Source: a virus. Taken from it: DNA of 21,118 nucleotides. The position numbers were made by a program, and so were the translations under genes. The notes beneath the pieces are model-generated. The model was not told the origin of the DNA. It did not search any database and saw only the letters and a program-made list of their open reading frames with translations. Below, piece by piece: positions 8,026 to 15,523 of the stretch; position 1 is the first letter of the stretch; each line of letters starts with the position of its first letter. The stretch spans positions 1 through 21,118 of IMG/VR virus record IMGVR_UViG_3300025889_001136, one strand, 5' to 3'.

Positions 8026-8148
8026 GAGCAGATGCGATAAACTTTAACATTTATTAAATCTGAGACTTAATAACTAGTGATAACTCGGCAAGCCTCACTA
8101 GGGTCAATATATACCAAGAGAGTTACATCAACTCTGCTCACTTTTTTT
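8026..8148 (+). ncRNA. Probable phage small structured RNA, family unknown
   Basis: This gap contains no gene but is clearly structured. GAGCAGA at 8026-8032 pairs perfectly with TCTGCTC at 8133-8139, and seven T residues follow at 8142-8148, as at the end of a terminated transcript. Inside, CTAGTGA (8074-8080) pairs perfectly with TCACTAG (8095-8101), and CTGAG (8060-8064) can pair with CTCGG (8084-8088) in the loop of that hairpin, which would make a pseudoknot. An alternative 3-prime hairpin AGAGTT / AACTCT (8119-8124 with 8130-8135) competes with the closing stem. It lacks the D and T arms of a tRNA. It could be a free small RNA or the leader of uvsY. Confidence 0.6.
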
Positions 8149-8162
8149 AATATGGAATAAAC

Positions 8163-8594
8163 ATGAACTTAGATGAATTGAAGCGTATATCAAAAGAAGA
8201 CCTTCCAATTATAGATGATGAACATATTGATCAAGAATCCTATAAGAACCAGTTGATCAAACAGAAGTGGTTAGATTTTAAATCTGACTTCGAACTTCTT
8301 CTCATCAAAGCACGAACCGACCATCAGCAACTCTATCGTGAGAAGTGGGAGTATTATGGTGGTAAGGCAGATGCAAAGGTCTATGCTGCAAAACCCTTTG
8401 ACATAAAGGTAATGAAAACTGACTTGCAAATGTATGTGCAGTCAGATGAGGATATTCTACGCCTACAGAACAAGATTGGATATTATGAAACCTGTGTAGA
8501 TTACTGCAAGGGTATCATTAAGTCTATTGACAATCGTGGATGGGATATTCGCAATGCAACTGATTGGAAAAAGTTTGAGGCTGGGATGGTATAA
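8163..8594 (+). CDS. uvsY: Recombination mediator UvsY
   Basis: 143 residues, close to T4 UvsY (137). UvsY helps load the UvsX recombinase onto gp32-covered single-stranded DNA in recombination-dependent replication. The N-terminus MNLDELKRISKEDLPIIDDEHIDQES and the C-terminal KIGYYETCVDYCKGIIKSIDNRGWDIRNATDWKKFEAG are characteristic. The central part is charged and basic, as expected for a DNA-binding protein. The start follows GGAATAA with only a weak ribosome binding match. It overlaps the oxygenase gene by one base (ATAATG), so the two are likely coupled. It lies right behind the structured RNA. Confidence 0.92.
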   Translation: MNLDELKRISKEDLPIIDDEHIDQESYKNQLIKQKWLDFKSDFELLLIKARTDHQQLYREKWEYYGGKADAKVYAAKPFDIKVMKTDLQMYVQSDEDILRLQNKIGYYETCVDYCKGIIKSIDNRGWDIRNATDWKKFEAGMV

Positions 8595-9136
8595 TGGACA
8601 TTGAAAAATATATTATGGAATATTCGAATATGGTTTCCAAAGATTTGACCGATGAGATTATGGGCGCAAACCTAGATTACCAGAAATCGACATATGCAAA
8701 TAAGACAGGTAAAGTGGACAATTCGGATGAACGAGTAAACATGGATGAGTTCTGGATTCGTAACACACACGAACTCTATGAACCTCTCAAGAAATGTTTT
8801 GTAAATGCCATCAATATGTACATGACAGACCATCCATATTTCTCTGTTCAACATCTTACAGACTTTCGTATCAATCGGTATTCAGAAGGTGGGTTCATGT
8901 CCAAACACTACGACAGCATCCACCACAGTCACGGACAACACTATGGATATCCACACGCAACAGTTCTGTTATATCTGAATGATGACTACGAAGGTGGTAA
9001 GTTCACAGTTGCAACAAAAACTATGAAACCCAAGGCTAGGTCTGCCGTAGTGTTCCCATCAAACTTTATGTATCCACACGAAGCAGAGGTTGTTACCAAA
9101 GGAACACGTTGGAGTATTGTATCGTGGTTGATGTAA
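8594..9136 (+). CDS. 2-oxoglutarate/Fe(II)-dependent oxygenase (prolyl-hydroxylase type)
   Basis: 180 residues. The double-stranded beta-helix motif set is complete: His105 and Asp107 in SKHYDS, distal His162 in YPHEAEV and Arg172 in GTRWSI, which would bind iron (His, Asp, His) and the 2-oxoglutarate carboxylate (Arg). The surrounding text, RINRYSEGGFMSKHYD, then HATVLLYLNDDYEGGKF, is typical of the P4Hc/PKHD branch. Such enzymes hydroxylate proteins or other substrates; the target here is unknown. Oxygenases of this class are frequent in marine T4-like phages. It forms a tight operon with uvsY and a second oxygenase. Confidence 0.9.
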   Translation: MDIEKYIMEYSNMVSKDLTDEIMGANLDYQKSTYANKTGKVDNSDERVNMDEFWIRNTHELYEPLKKCFVNAINMYMTDHPYFSVQHLTDFRINRYSEGGFMSKHYDSIHHSHGQHYGYPHATVLLYLNDDYEGGKFTVATKTMKPKARSAVVFPSNFMYPHEAEVVTKGTRWSIVSWLM

Positions 9137-9690
9137 AAACATACAAGTGTTTTCCTACATCTATTCATGAAGTCAAAATGAATATTAGTACTTTTGACCA
9201 GAAGAATATGTTGATTTATGTCAAGAATGGTGGAAAGGGGGATGACTTTCATACCATGTCTTATTTCCGTCCTCTGGCAGAAAAGATTATAGAGACATCA
9301 AAGACTATTCTGACAAACAGCGGATACGAGTTTGAGGACGTAGAGATTACTAATATGTGGGGAAACCTTCTTTCAGAGGGAAACTCGCACCCACCACACA
9401 CTCACTCTAATAACGTTCTATCTGGCGTCTATTATCTACAGAGTGGTGCTCCTATTCAGTTCTTTGACCCCAGACCATCTGCAACAATCTTCAAACCCAG
9501 AAATACACCAGATTGGGACAACTCTAGTATGTTGCAGTTTAACTCTGTTGTAGACACTGCATTATTCTTTCCATCATGGCTCATGCATTGGGTTCCACCC
9601 ACTCCAAATGAACGCATAAGTATTGCATGGAACATATTGGTTAGAGGACACTACGGTGAACCTCGAACACTACAAAATGCGTATATCTAA
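9124..9690 (+). CDS. Second 2OG-Fe(II) oxygenase (2OG-FeII_Oxy_5-like)
   Basis: 188 residues if translation starts at the GTG at 9124, which has GGAG at 9111-9114 and a 9-base spacer; a TTG at 9109 is possible. There is no ATG before the conserved start VKTYKCFPTSIHEVKM. The signature SHPPHTHSNNVLSGVYYL (His92 and His94 by this numbering) and ALFFPSWLMHWVPPTPNERISIAWN (His155, Arg164) match a family of short oxygenases common in marine phages. It overlaps the preceding oxygenase by 13 bases and uvsW by 14 bases. Substrate unknown; it is not closely similar to its neighbour, so it is not a recent duplicate. Confidence 0.85.
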   Translation: MVDVKTYKCFPTSIHEVKMNISTFDQKNMLIYVKNGGKGDDFHTMSYFRPLAEKIIETSKTILTNSGYEFEDVEITNMWGNLLSEGNSHPPHTHSNNVLSGVYYLQSGAPIQFFDPRPSATIFKPRNTPDWDNSSMLQFNSVVDTALFFPSWLMHWVPPTPNERISIAWNILVRGHYGEPRTLQNAYI

Positions 9691-11152
9691 AAAAAATGAA
9701 GTATATCTAATACTGGAAGACATGTCTGAGTCCACAAGGCGTGAACTCACAGAATTCTTTACCTTTGAGGTGCCTGGTGCAAAGTTCATGCCCATGTATC
9801 GCAAACGTATTTGGGATGGTAAGATAAGATTGTTCTCACCCGCAAATGGTGAGATATACGTTGGACTACTTGACTACATCACGAAGTATTGTGATGATAA
9901 CAATGTATCATACGAATTAGAAGAGGGAGTAAAAAATGAGCGGAATGTTGTGGATTCAGTTGCAAGAGGTTTTATCAAAAGTCTCAAACCAAGGTCGCAA
10001 GGAAAATCCATCAAGGTGCGAGATTATCAGATTCAGGCTTTCTCTCATGCCGTGGGAAATGATCGTGCCCTTATTCTTAGTCCTACTGCTTCTGGTAAAT
10101 CACTTATAATCTACTCACTGGTTCGTTACTACCACATGGCAGGACTCAAGACACTCATTCTTGTTCCCACAACTTCACTGGTAGAACAGATGTATAGTGA
10201 CTTTCAAGATTATGGTTGGTCACCAGGCACATACTGTCAAAGAGTTTATCAGGGACATGATACAAAAGTTACAAAGGATGTGGTGATATCAACTTGGCAA
10301 TCTCTATACAAGATGCCAAAGAAATACTTTGATGATTTCGGTTGTGTGATTGGTGACGAAGCACATTTATTCAAGGCAAAGTCACTCACAGGGATCATGA
10401 GTAAACTACATAGTTGTAAGCATCGTTTTGGTTTTACAGGGACACTTGATGGGACAGAGACTCATCGACTTGTGTTGGAGGGATTATTCGGTCCTGTAGA
10501 ACGAGTTACGACAACAAAGGAGTTGATGGATAATAAGTCACTGGCAGACTTGAAGATAAAATGTCTTGTTCTCAAACACCCAAATATTCGTGAGAGAATG
10601 ACATATGCAGATGAACTGAAGTATCTTGGAACATCTGAAATACGCAACGAGTTTATCAGTAATCTTCTTTTCCACATTCCAGGCAACACACTTTGTCTGT
10701 TTCAGTTGGTAGAAAATCAAGGACAACTGTTATACGACAAAGTAATTGATGCCAGAGATAATGGTTTCTTTGACGATAAAATGAGAAAGATATTCTTTAT
10801 CTACGGTAGTACTAGTACCGAAGAAAGAGAACACATTCGGGCTGTCGTTGAAAATGAAAAGAACTCTATCACTATTGCGAGTTACGGGACTTTTAGTACT
10901 GGTGTCAATATTCGCAATATCAACAACATCGTGCTCGCTTCCCCTTCGAAAAGTAAAATTAGAGTCCTGCAATCAATCGGCCGAGGTTTGCGTAAGGGGG
11001 AAAATAAAGATTCCGTTTTGATTTTTGATATTGCTGATGATATGACATTTCGTAATCAACCCAACTTCACGTTAAACCATTTTACAGAACGACTAAATAT
11101 TTACAACAGTGAACAGTTTGATTATGAAATCAGCAAGGTAAAACTCAAATGA
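9677..11152 (+). CDS. uvsW: DNA helicase UvsW
   Basis: 491 residues from the ATG at 9677, similar to T4 UvsW (503). I chose this ATG because MRISKKNEVYLILED resembles UvsW N-termini; an earlier ATG at 9623 would overlap the oxygenase gene by 68 bases. It is a superfamily 2 ATPase that unwinds branched DNA and R-loops and helps switch replication from origin- to recombination-initiated. Visible motifs are motif I SPTASGKS (135-142), motif II GDEAH (DEAH 227-230), motif III GFTGT and motif VI QSIGRGLRKG near residue 430. The N-terminal 90 residues fit the small double-stranded-DNA-binding domain. No strong ribosome binding site; coupling to the oxygenase is likely. Confidence 0.95.
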   Translation: MRISKKNEVYLILEDMSESTRRELTEFFTFEVPGAKFMPMYRKRIWDGKIRLFSPANGEIYVGLLDYITKYCDDNNVSYELEEGVKNERNVVDSVARGFIKSLKPRSQGKSIKVRDYQIQAFSHAVGNDRALILSPTASGKSLIIYSLVRYYHMAGLKTLILVPTTSLVEQMYSDFQDYGWSPGTYCQRVYQGHDTKVTKDVVISTWQSLYKMPKKYFDDFGCVIGDEAHLFKAKSLTGIMSKLHSCKHRFGFTGTLDGTETHRLVLEGLFGPVERVTTTKELMDNKSLADLKIKCLVLKHPNIRERMTYADELKYLGTSEIRNEFISNLLFHIPGNTLCLFQLVENQGQLLYDKVIDARDNGFFDDKMRKIFFIYGSTSTEEREHIRAVVENEKNSITIASYGTFSTGVNIRNINNIVLASPSKSKIRVLQSIGRGLRKGENKDSVLIFDIADDMTFRNQPNFTLNHFTERLNIYNSEQFDYEISKVKLK

Positions 11153-11544
11153 TAAACTCAGAATACAAGATCGTAAAGTTAGTCAGTGGTGAAAACATCA
11201 TCTGTGAAGTAACTGATCATGGCGCACATTATGAGATTTGTAATCCTTTGCTTATGAATGTGATTCCTCGCATGAGAAGAGATGGACTGTCTGAATCACT
11301 TGCATTGACTCGATGGGTACAACCCTTCACAGAACAAAAATATTTTGAAATTGAAAAATCAAAAATTATCCTCACCGCAAATGCTTCTGCCGGATTATCC
11401 GTTTATTATGAAAAGTGTTTGCAGGCTCACGATGAATGGATACATGAAGAGCCCACCCATGAGGAACTAGAAGAAATCGAGCAAGAAGAATACAGCGAAC
11501 TTCTAGAAGAACTAGATAATAGTGAATATAAAGTATATCACTGA
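11149..11544 (+). CDS. Unknown protein with Sm-like N-terminus and acidic tail
   Basis: 131 residues overlapping the uvsW stop by 4 bases (ATGA). The first 50 residues, SEYKIVKLVSGENIICEVTDHGAHYEICNPLLM, have the strand pattern of an Sm/LSm-like small barrel (KLxxGExIxxEV). The middle holds RWVQPFTEQKYFEIEKSKIILTANASAGLSVYYEKCL. The last 35 residues are extremely acidic, with repeated EE pairs. Genes of this appearance sit in many marine T4-like genomes without an assigned role. An RNA-binding or adaptor function would be guesswork; the fold is inferred from pattern only. Confidence 0.7.
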   Translation: MINSEYKIVKLVSGENIICEVTDHGAHYEICNPLLMNVIPRMRRDGLSESLALTRWVQPFTEQKYFEIEKSKIILTANASAGLSVYYEKCLQAHDEWIHEEPTHEELEEIEQEEYSELLEELDNSEYKVYH

Positions 11545-11583
11545 AGACTCAACATAGTCTATTATACTGATTTTTTCGATAAT

Positions 11584-11631
11584 GTCAAGTCACTTAGGGT
11601 ACTTGACAAATAATAACTCATATGTTATTGT
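11584..11631 (+). promoter_or_regulatory. Sigma70-type promoter of gp55 with two overlapping dyads
   Basis: TTGACA at 11603-11608 and TATTGT at 11626-11631 are separated by 17 bases. A perfect 7-bp inverted repeat, GTCAAGT (11584-11590) and ACTTGAC (11601-11607), covers the -35 box. A second, AATAAC (11612-11617) and GTTATT (11624-11629), covers the spacer and -10. The start would be near 11638, with AAGGAG at 11650-11655 before the gp55 ATG. Confidence 0.72.
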
Positions 11632-11658
11632 AGTGAAAGTTTTAGTTAAGGAGTAATT

Positions 11659-12240
11659 ATGGCTAAACGTCAAAAGGGTGAACATTATGTAGATAATAAG
11701 GTGTTTCTCCAAGCAATGGTTGAGTGGAAAGAGAAGTGTGCTCTTGCAGAAGAGGCAGGAGAAGACAGACCACCTGTTACGAATTATATCGGTGAGTGTT
11801 TTCTAAAGATTGCAACGCACCTTTCCTATCGTCCTAATTTTATTAATTATACTTACAAAGATGAGATGATTTCAGATGGCATCGAAAACTGCCTACAGTA
11901 TGCTTCAAACTTCAATCCAGAGAAGTCAAAGAATCCTTTCGCATACTTCACCCAAATTATCTACTACGCATTTTTGCGTAGAATTCAAAAAGAGAAAAAG
12001 CAAACCCATGTCAAGAACAAGATTGTTGAAGAGACAGACCATCAGTCATGGACCACAATGACCTACGATGATAGGTCTTACAGTATTCCATATTCTTTTG
12101 CGATAGAAAATCTTCCTAATGAAGATGTCTACAAACCAAAGAATAAAAAGACAGAAGAAAAGAAGAAGTCAACAACAAAGAATGGTCTAGAGCGTTTTAT
12201 GGATGAGGATGAAACAGATGCAGTTAGAGGATACGATTAA
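11659..12240 (+). CDS. 55: Late-transcription sigma factor gp55
   Basis: 193 residues (T4 gp55 is 185). It directs host RNA polymerase core to TATAAATA late promoters, acting with the sliding clamp. The segments VDNKVFLQAMVEWKEKC at the N-terminus, FLKIATHLSYRPNFINYTYKDEMISDGIENCLQYASNFNPEKSKNPFAYFTQIIYYAFLRRIQKEKKQ in the middle, with its sigma region 2-like helices, and a Lys-rich linker followed by GLERFMDEDE near the end are characteristic. It starts behind a sigma70-type promoter with a good ribosome binding site, fitting expression before late genes. Its stop abuts the TTG start of gp47. Confidence 0.95.
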   Translation: MAKRQKGEHYVDNKVFLQAMVEWKEKCALAEEAGEDRPPVTNYIGECFLKIATHLSYRPNFINYTYKDEMISDGIENCLQYASNFNPEKSKNPFAYFTQIIYYAFLRRIQKEKKQTHVKNKIVEETDHQSWTTMTYDDRSYSIPYSFAIENLPNEDVYKPKNKKTEEKKKSTTKNGLERFMDEDETDAVRGYD

Positions 12241-13296
12241 TTGAAAATCGCACTTGTGACTGACACACATTTTGGTGCTCGTAACGATAACCAGAATGTG
12301 AATGAATACTTCTATAAGTTTTATGATAATATCTTTTTTCCAGAGTTGGAAAAGAGAGGTATCAAAACGTGTGTGCATCTTGGGGATGTAGTTGATAGAC
12401 GTAAGTTTATCAGTTTCAAAATTGCCAATGATTTCCGTAATCGGTTCATCAATCGCTTTGCAGAGTTGGGTATCGACTTACACATTATCATTGGCAATCA
12501 TGATACCTACTACAAGAACACAAACGAAGTAAACTCTATGGAAGAACTTGTCGGTAGAGACAGGTGCAACATCTACACAGGCCCAGAGGTTGTAGAGTTC
12601 GATGGTGTTCCTATTCAGTTCATTCCTTGGATCAATGCAAACAACTACGAAGAGTCTATGTCTGCACTGAGTAAGTCCCCTGCACAGATTGCAATGGGAC
12701 ATCTTGAGGTAAATGGATTTCAGATGCACAAAGGTCACTTTGCCGATGGTGCATACGATAAGGAACTGTTTCGTAGATTTGATATCGTGATGAGTGGACA
12801 CTTTCATCACAAGTCAGACGATGGACAAATCTATTATCTCGGCACACCATACGAAATTTACTGGAGCGATTTTGAAGACCCTAGAGGTTTTCATATCTTC
12901 GATACAGAGACGAGAGAGTTAGAACGTATCGTAAATCCATACCATCTGTTTGAGAAGGTTTACTACGACGACACTACAACGGATTACACAGACTACGACA
13001 TGTCCAAGTTCAAGGACATGTATGTAAAGGTAATTGTGGTAAACAAGAAAGACCTTTACCAGTTCGATAAGTTTGTAGACAAACTCCTACAGGCTGACGC
13101 ACATGAGGTGAAGATTGTAGAGGACTTCTCTGAACTGGATGCAGAGAATGTATCAGATGACATTGTTGAGAACACAGAGGACACGATGACTCTGCTAGAG
13201 AAATATATAGATGAACTGGACGTTACACTGAGCAAGGACCGATTGAAAAATACGATGCGGTCACTTTATACAGAGGCCCAAGATTTAGAAATATGA
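12241..13296 (+). CDS. 47: Recombination nuclease subunit gp47 (Mre11/SbcD-like)
   Basis: 351 residues, close to T4 gp47 (339). The start must be the TTG at 12241: it follows the gp55 stop directly in the same frame, and the first metal motif begins only seven codons later. Metallophosphoesterase motifs are clear: D8 and H10 (VTDTHFG), D49 and D52 (HLGDVVDRR), N86-H87-D88 (GNHDTY), H154 (MGHLEVNG) and H187/H189 (SGHFHH). With gp46 it forms the exonuclease that resects DNA ends for recombination-dependent replication and helps degrade host DNA. The C-terminal end looks complete. Its TGA overlaps the ATG of the inserted restriction enzyme gene. Confidence 0.95.
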   Translation: MKIALVTDTHFGARNDNQNVNEYFYKFYDNIFFPELEKRGIKTCVHLGDVVDRRKFISFKIANDFRNRFINRFAELGIDLHIIIGNHDTYYKNTNEVNSMEELVGRDRCNIYTGPEVVEFDGVPIQFIPWINANNYEESMSALSKSPAQIAMGHLEVNGFQMHKGHFADGAYDKELFRRFDIVMSGHFHHKSDDGQIYYLGTPYEIYWSDFEDPRGFHIFDTETRELERIVNPYHLFEKVYYDDTTTDYTDYDMSKFKDMYVKVIVVNKKDLYQFDKFVDKLLQADAHEVKIVEDFSELDAENVSDDIVENTEDTMTLLEKYIDELDVTLSKDRLKNTMRSLYTEAQDLEI

Positions 13297-13814
13297 TTAT
13301 TGAAAATATAGAATTAATAAATTGTGATAAGAATATTAAACTTTCAAAAATTATATCTTTTCTTGAAACAGATTTATCTTCACACTTTTATTTCAAGAAA
13401 TCTCTTGAATTAAAATCAAAAGGTAGAGAATTAGTTTCTCCAAAATCAATAAATGAAGGTTATAAAAATATATTTAATAAAAATGGATATGTCTCACTAA
13501 AACCTTTTGGAGATGAATGTGAAGTAGATTTTTATAAAGATCGTGTTGGAATTGAAATTCAATTTGGAAAATATGCTTTTGTTATATATGATTTGTTTGC
13601 AAAATTTAAGGTATGTTATGAAAATGATATTATTGACTTAGGTGTTGAAGTCATCCCATCTAAGAATTTAGCAAAAAATATGTCATCTGGTGTGCCGTCT
13701 TTTCCATCCGTTATGAGAAGTATTAATAGAATGAACATTGATTTTCCTGTCTGTTTGTTTGGAATTAATTTAAAAAATGAGAAACCTCTAGAAAGGGGTG
13801 TTTTACCAATATGA
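13293..13814 (+). CDS. BstYI/BglII-like type II restriction endonuclease
   Basis: 173 residues. The stretch DFYKDRVGIEIQFGKYAFVIYDLF followed by IDLGVEVIPSKNLAKNMSSGV and FPVCLFGI closely follows, from memory, BstYI (DFVKDRVAIEVQFGKYSFVAYDLF ... IDVGVEILPMKELSKEMSSGI ... APLVLIGI). The active-site set of this PD-(D/E)xK branch is present: Asp79, Glu88 and Gln90, with Gln replacing the usual Lys as in BglII and BstYI. The length is a little shorter than BstYI (about 203). The gene overlaps gp47 and gp46 by 4 bases each and is very AT-rich (about 18 percent G+C in several 60-base stretches against over 40 percent in neighbours), pointing to recent transfer. The specificity RGATCY is inferred from family. 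Confidence 0.85.
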   Translation: MIIENIELINCDKNIKLSKIISFLETDLSSHFYFKKSLELKSKGRELVSPKSINEGYKNIFNKNGYVSLKPFGDECEVDFYKDRVGIEIQFGKYAFVIYDLFAKFKVCYENDIIDLGVEVIPSKNLAKNMSSGVPSFPSVMRSINRMNIDFPVCLFGINLKNEKPLERGVLPI

Positions 13815-15523
13815 TTCATTTTAAATATGTACGTTGGCGAAACTTCCTATCCACAGGTAATAATTTTACAGAGATACAGTTAGACAGAAGTTCTACCACA
13901 CTCATTATTGGAGAGAACGGTGCGGGTAAGTCTACTATTCTTGATGCTCTATGTTTTGGTTTGTTTGGTAAGCCTTTTCGCAATATCAATAAACCCCAAC
14001 TACTTAACTCAATTAATAACGGTAATTGCGAAGTAGAGGTAGAGTTCAATATCGGTAAGAAAGAAATCAAGGTTATTCGTGGTATCAAACCAAATAAGTT
14101 TGAGATTTACATCAATGGTAAGATGTACAATCAGGATGCGAATTCCCGTGATTATCAGAAGTACCTAGAGCAGCAAATCCTAAAGTTGAACTACCAGAGT
14201 TTCACACAGGTTGTTATTCTCGGTTCTTCGACGTTCATTCCTTTCATGCAGCTGAAGGCAAAGCACCGCCGTGAGGTTGTTGAGGAAATCCTTGACATCC
14301 AAATCTTCTCACTGATGAACCTGTTGGTCAAACAGAGAATGAAGACCATCTCTGAAGACATACGAGAGATGGACTACAACATCGAACTAAACAGAGAGAA
14401 GATTTCTCTACAGGAGAAGTATATCTCTGAGGTGAAACAGAATAAGGACAAGTTGATTGAAGAGAAGACACTTCTGATTTCAAGTAATGAGGAAGAAGTA
14501 TTCAGTCGTAACTCTGAGAATGAGAAACTAAATCAACAGAAGGACAACTGGCTCACAGAGATTGCAGACAAGGATAAGATTGTCACAACGATGAGTAAGT
14601 TGAATAATCTGAAGTCCACTCTTCGTGAGAAACACAAGTCACACTCTAGTGTGGTATCGTTCTTTGAGAACAACGAAGACTGCCCCACCTGTCAGCAACA
14701 CATTGATGAGGCGTTCAAGTCTGGTATGATTGAAGACAAGATGGTTGAGGTGAACAAGTTCTCTTCTGCATTGGAAGAACTTGAGGACAAGATTTCAGAG
14801 GCAAAGAATCGACAGAGTGTTATCAATGACATTGTAGAGAAGATACGAGAGAACGAAGTACAGGTTGCAAAGAATAATCAATCTATCGTGCAACTAGAGA
14901 AGTTCAATGCCACACTATCTACAGAGGTCGCACAACTTGCAGATGAAGAATTGAGTAAGTCTGACTATGATAAGTTGAAACGTCTAAACAAAAAGATGAA
15001 AGGACTTGACGAACAGAGAAGTAAGTTGCGTGAAGACCAGACGTATTCTGATGCAGTTCGTAACATGCTACAGGATAGTGGTATCAAGACAAAGATTATC
15101 AAACAGTATCTTCCTATCATGAACAAACTCATCAACACTTACCTAACTTCGATGGAGTTCTATGTGAACTTCACACTGGATGAGAACTTCAACGAAACTA
15201 TCAAGTCACGGTATCGGGATGAGTTTACCTATGCATCATTCTCCGAAGGTGAGAAGATGCGTATCGACCTTGCACTACTCTTTACTTGGAGAGCCGTTGC
15301 AAAGATGAAGAACAGTACAAATACGAACCTGTTGATACTTGATGAAATCTTCGATAGTTCTTTGGACGGCACGGGAACAGATGAGTTCCTAAAGATTCTA
15401 AACACACTTGGTGATGAGAACGTGTTTGTGATCAGTCACAAACAGGATGCACTTGCAGACAAGTTCCGAAGCACTATTAGATTTGAGAAGATCAAAAACT
15501 TCAGTCATATATCAAATGGGTAA
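13811..15523 (+). CDS. 46: Recombination ATPase subunit gp46 (Rad50/SbcC-like)
   Basis: 570 residues (T4 gp46 is 560). Walker A GENGAGKS at 34-41, a zinc-hook CPTC at 291-294 between two coiled-coil arms, the ABC signature FSEGEK around 477-482, and Walker B LLILDE ending at D511-E512. With gp47 it makes the end-resection nuclease complex. The long charged stretches flanking the hook are coiled coil. The ATG overlaps the stop of the restriction enzyme gene by 4 bases, so translation is probably coupled to the insert. The end overlaps the methyltransferase gene by 8 bases. Confidence 0.96.
   Translation: MIHFKYVRWRNFLSTGNNFTEIQLDRSSTTLIIGENGAGKSTILDALCFGLFGKPFRNINKPQLLNSINNGNCEVEVEFNIGKKEIKVIRGIKPNKFEIYINGKMYNQDANSRDYQKYLEQQILKLNYQSFTQVVILGSSTFIPFMQLKAKHRREVVEEILDIQIFSLMNLLVKQRMKTISEDIREMDYNIELNREKISLQEKYISEVKQNKDKLIEEKTLLISSNEEEVFSRNSENEKLNQQKDNWLTEIADKDKIVTTMSKLNNLKSTLREKHKSHSSVVSFFENNEDCPTCQQHIDEAFKSGMIEDKMVEVNKFSSALEELEDKISEAKNRQSVINDIVEKIRENEVQVAKNNQSIVQLEKFNATLSTEVAQLADEELSKSDYDKLKRLNKKMKGLDEQRSKLREDQTYSDAVRNMLQDSGIKTKIIKQYLPIMNKLINTYLTSMEFYVNFTLDENFNETIKSRYRDEFTYASFSEGEKMRIDLALLFTWRAVAKMKNSTNTNLLILDEIFDSSLDGTGTDEFLKILNTLGDENVFVISHKQDALADKFRSTIRFEKIKNFSHISNG

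Noticed and set aside
8026-8140. tRNA gene suggested by a perfect 7-bp acceptor-like stem
   Set aside because: It is about 114 bases long, has no D-loop GG, no TTCRA T-loop and no recognisable anticodon arm, and the sequence after the stem does not resemble CCA.
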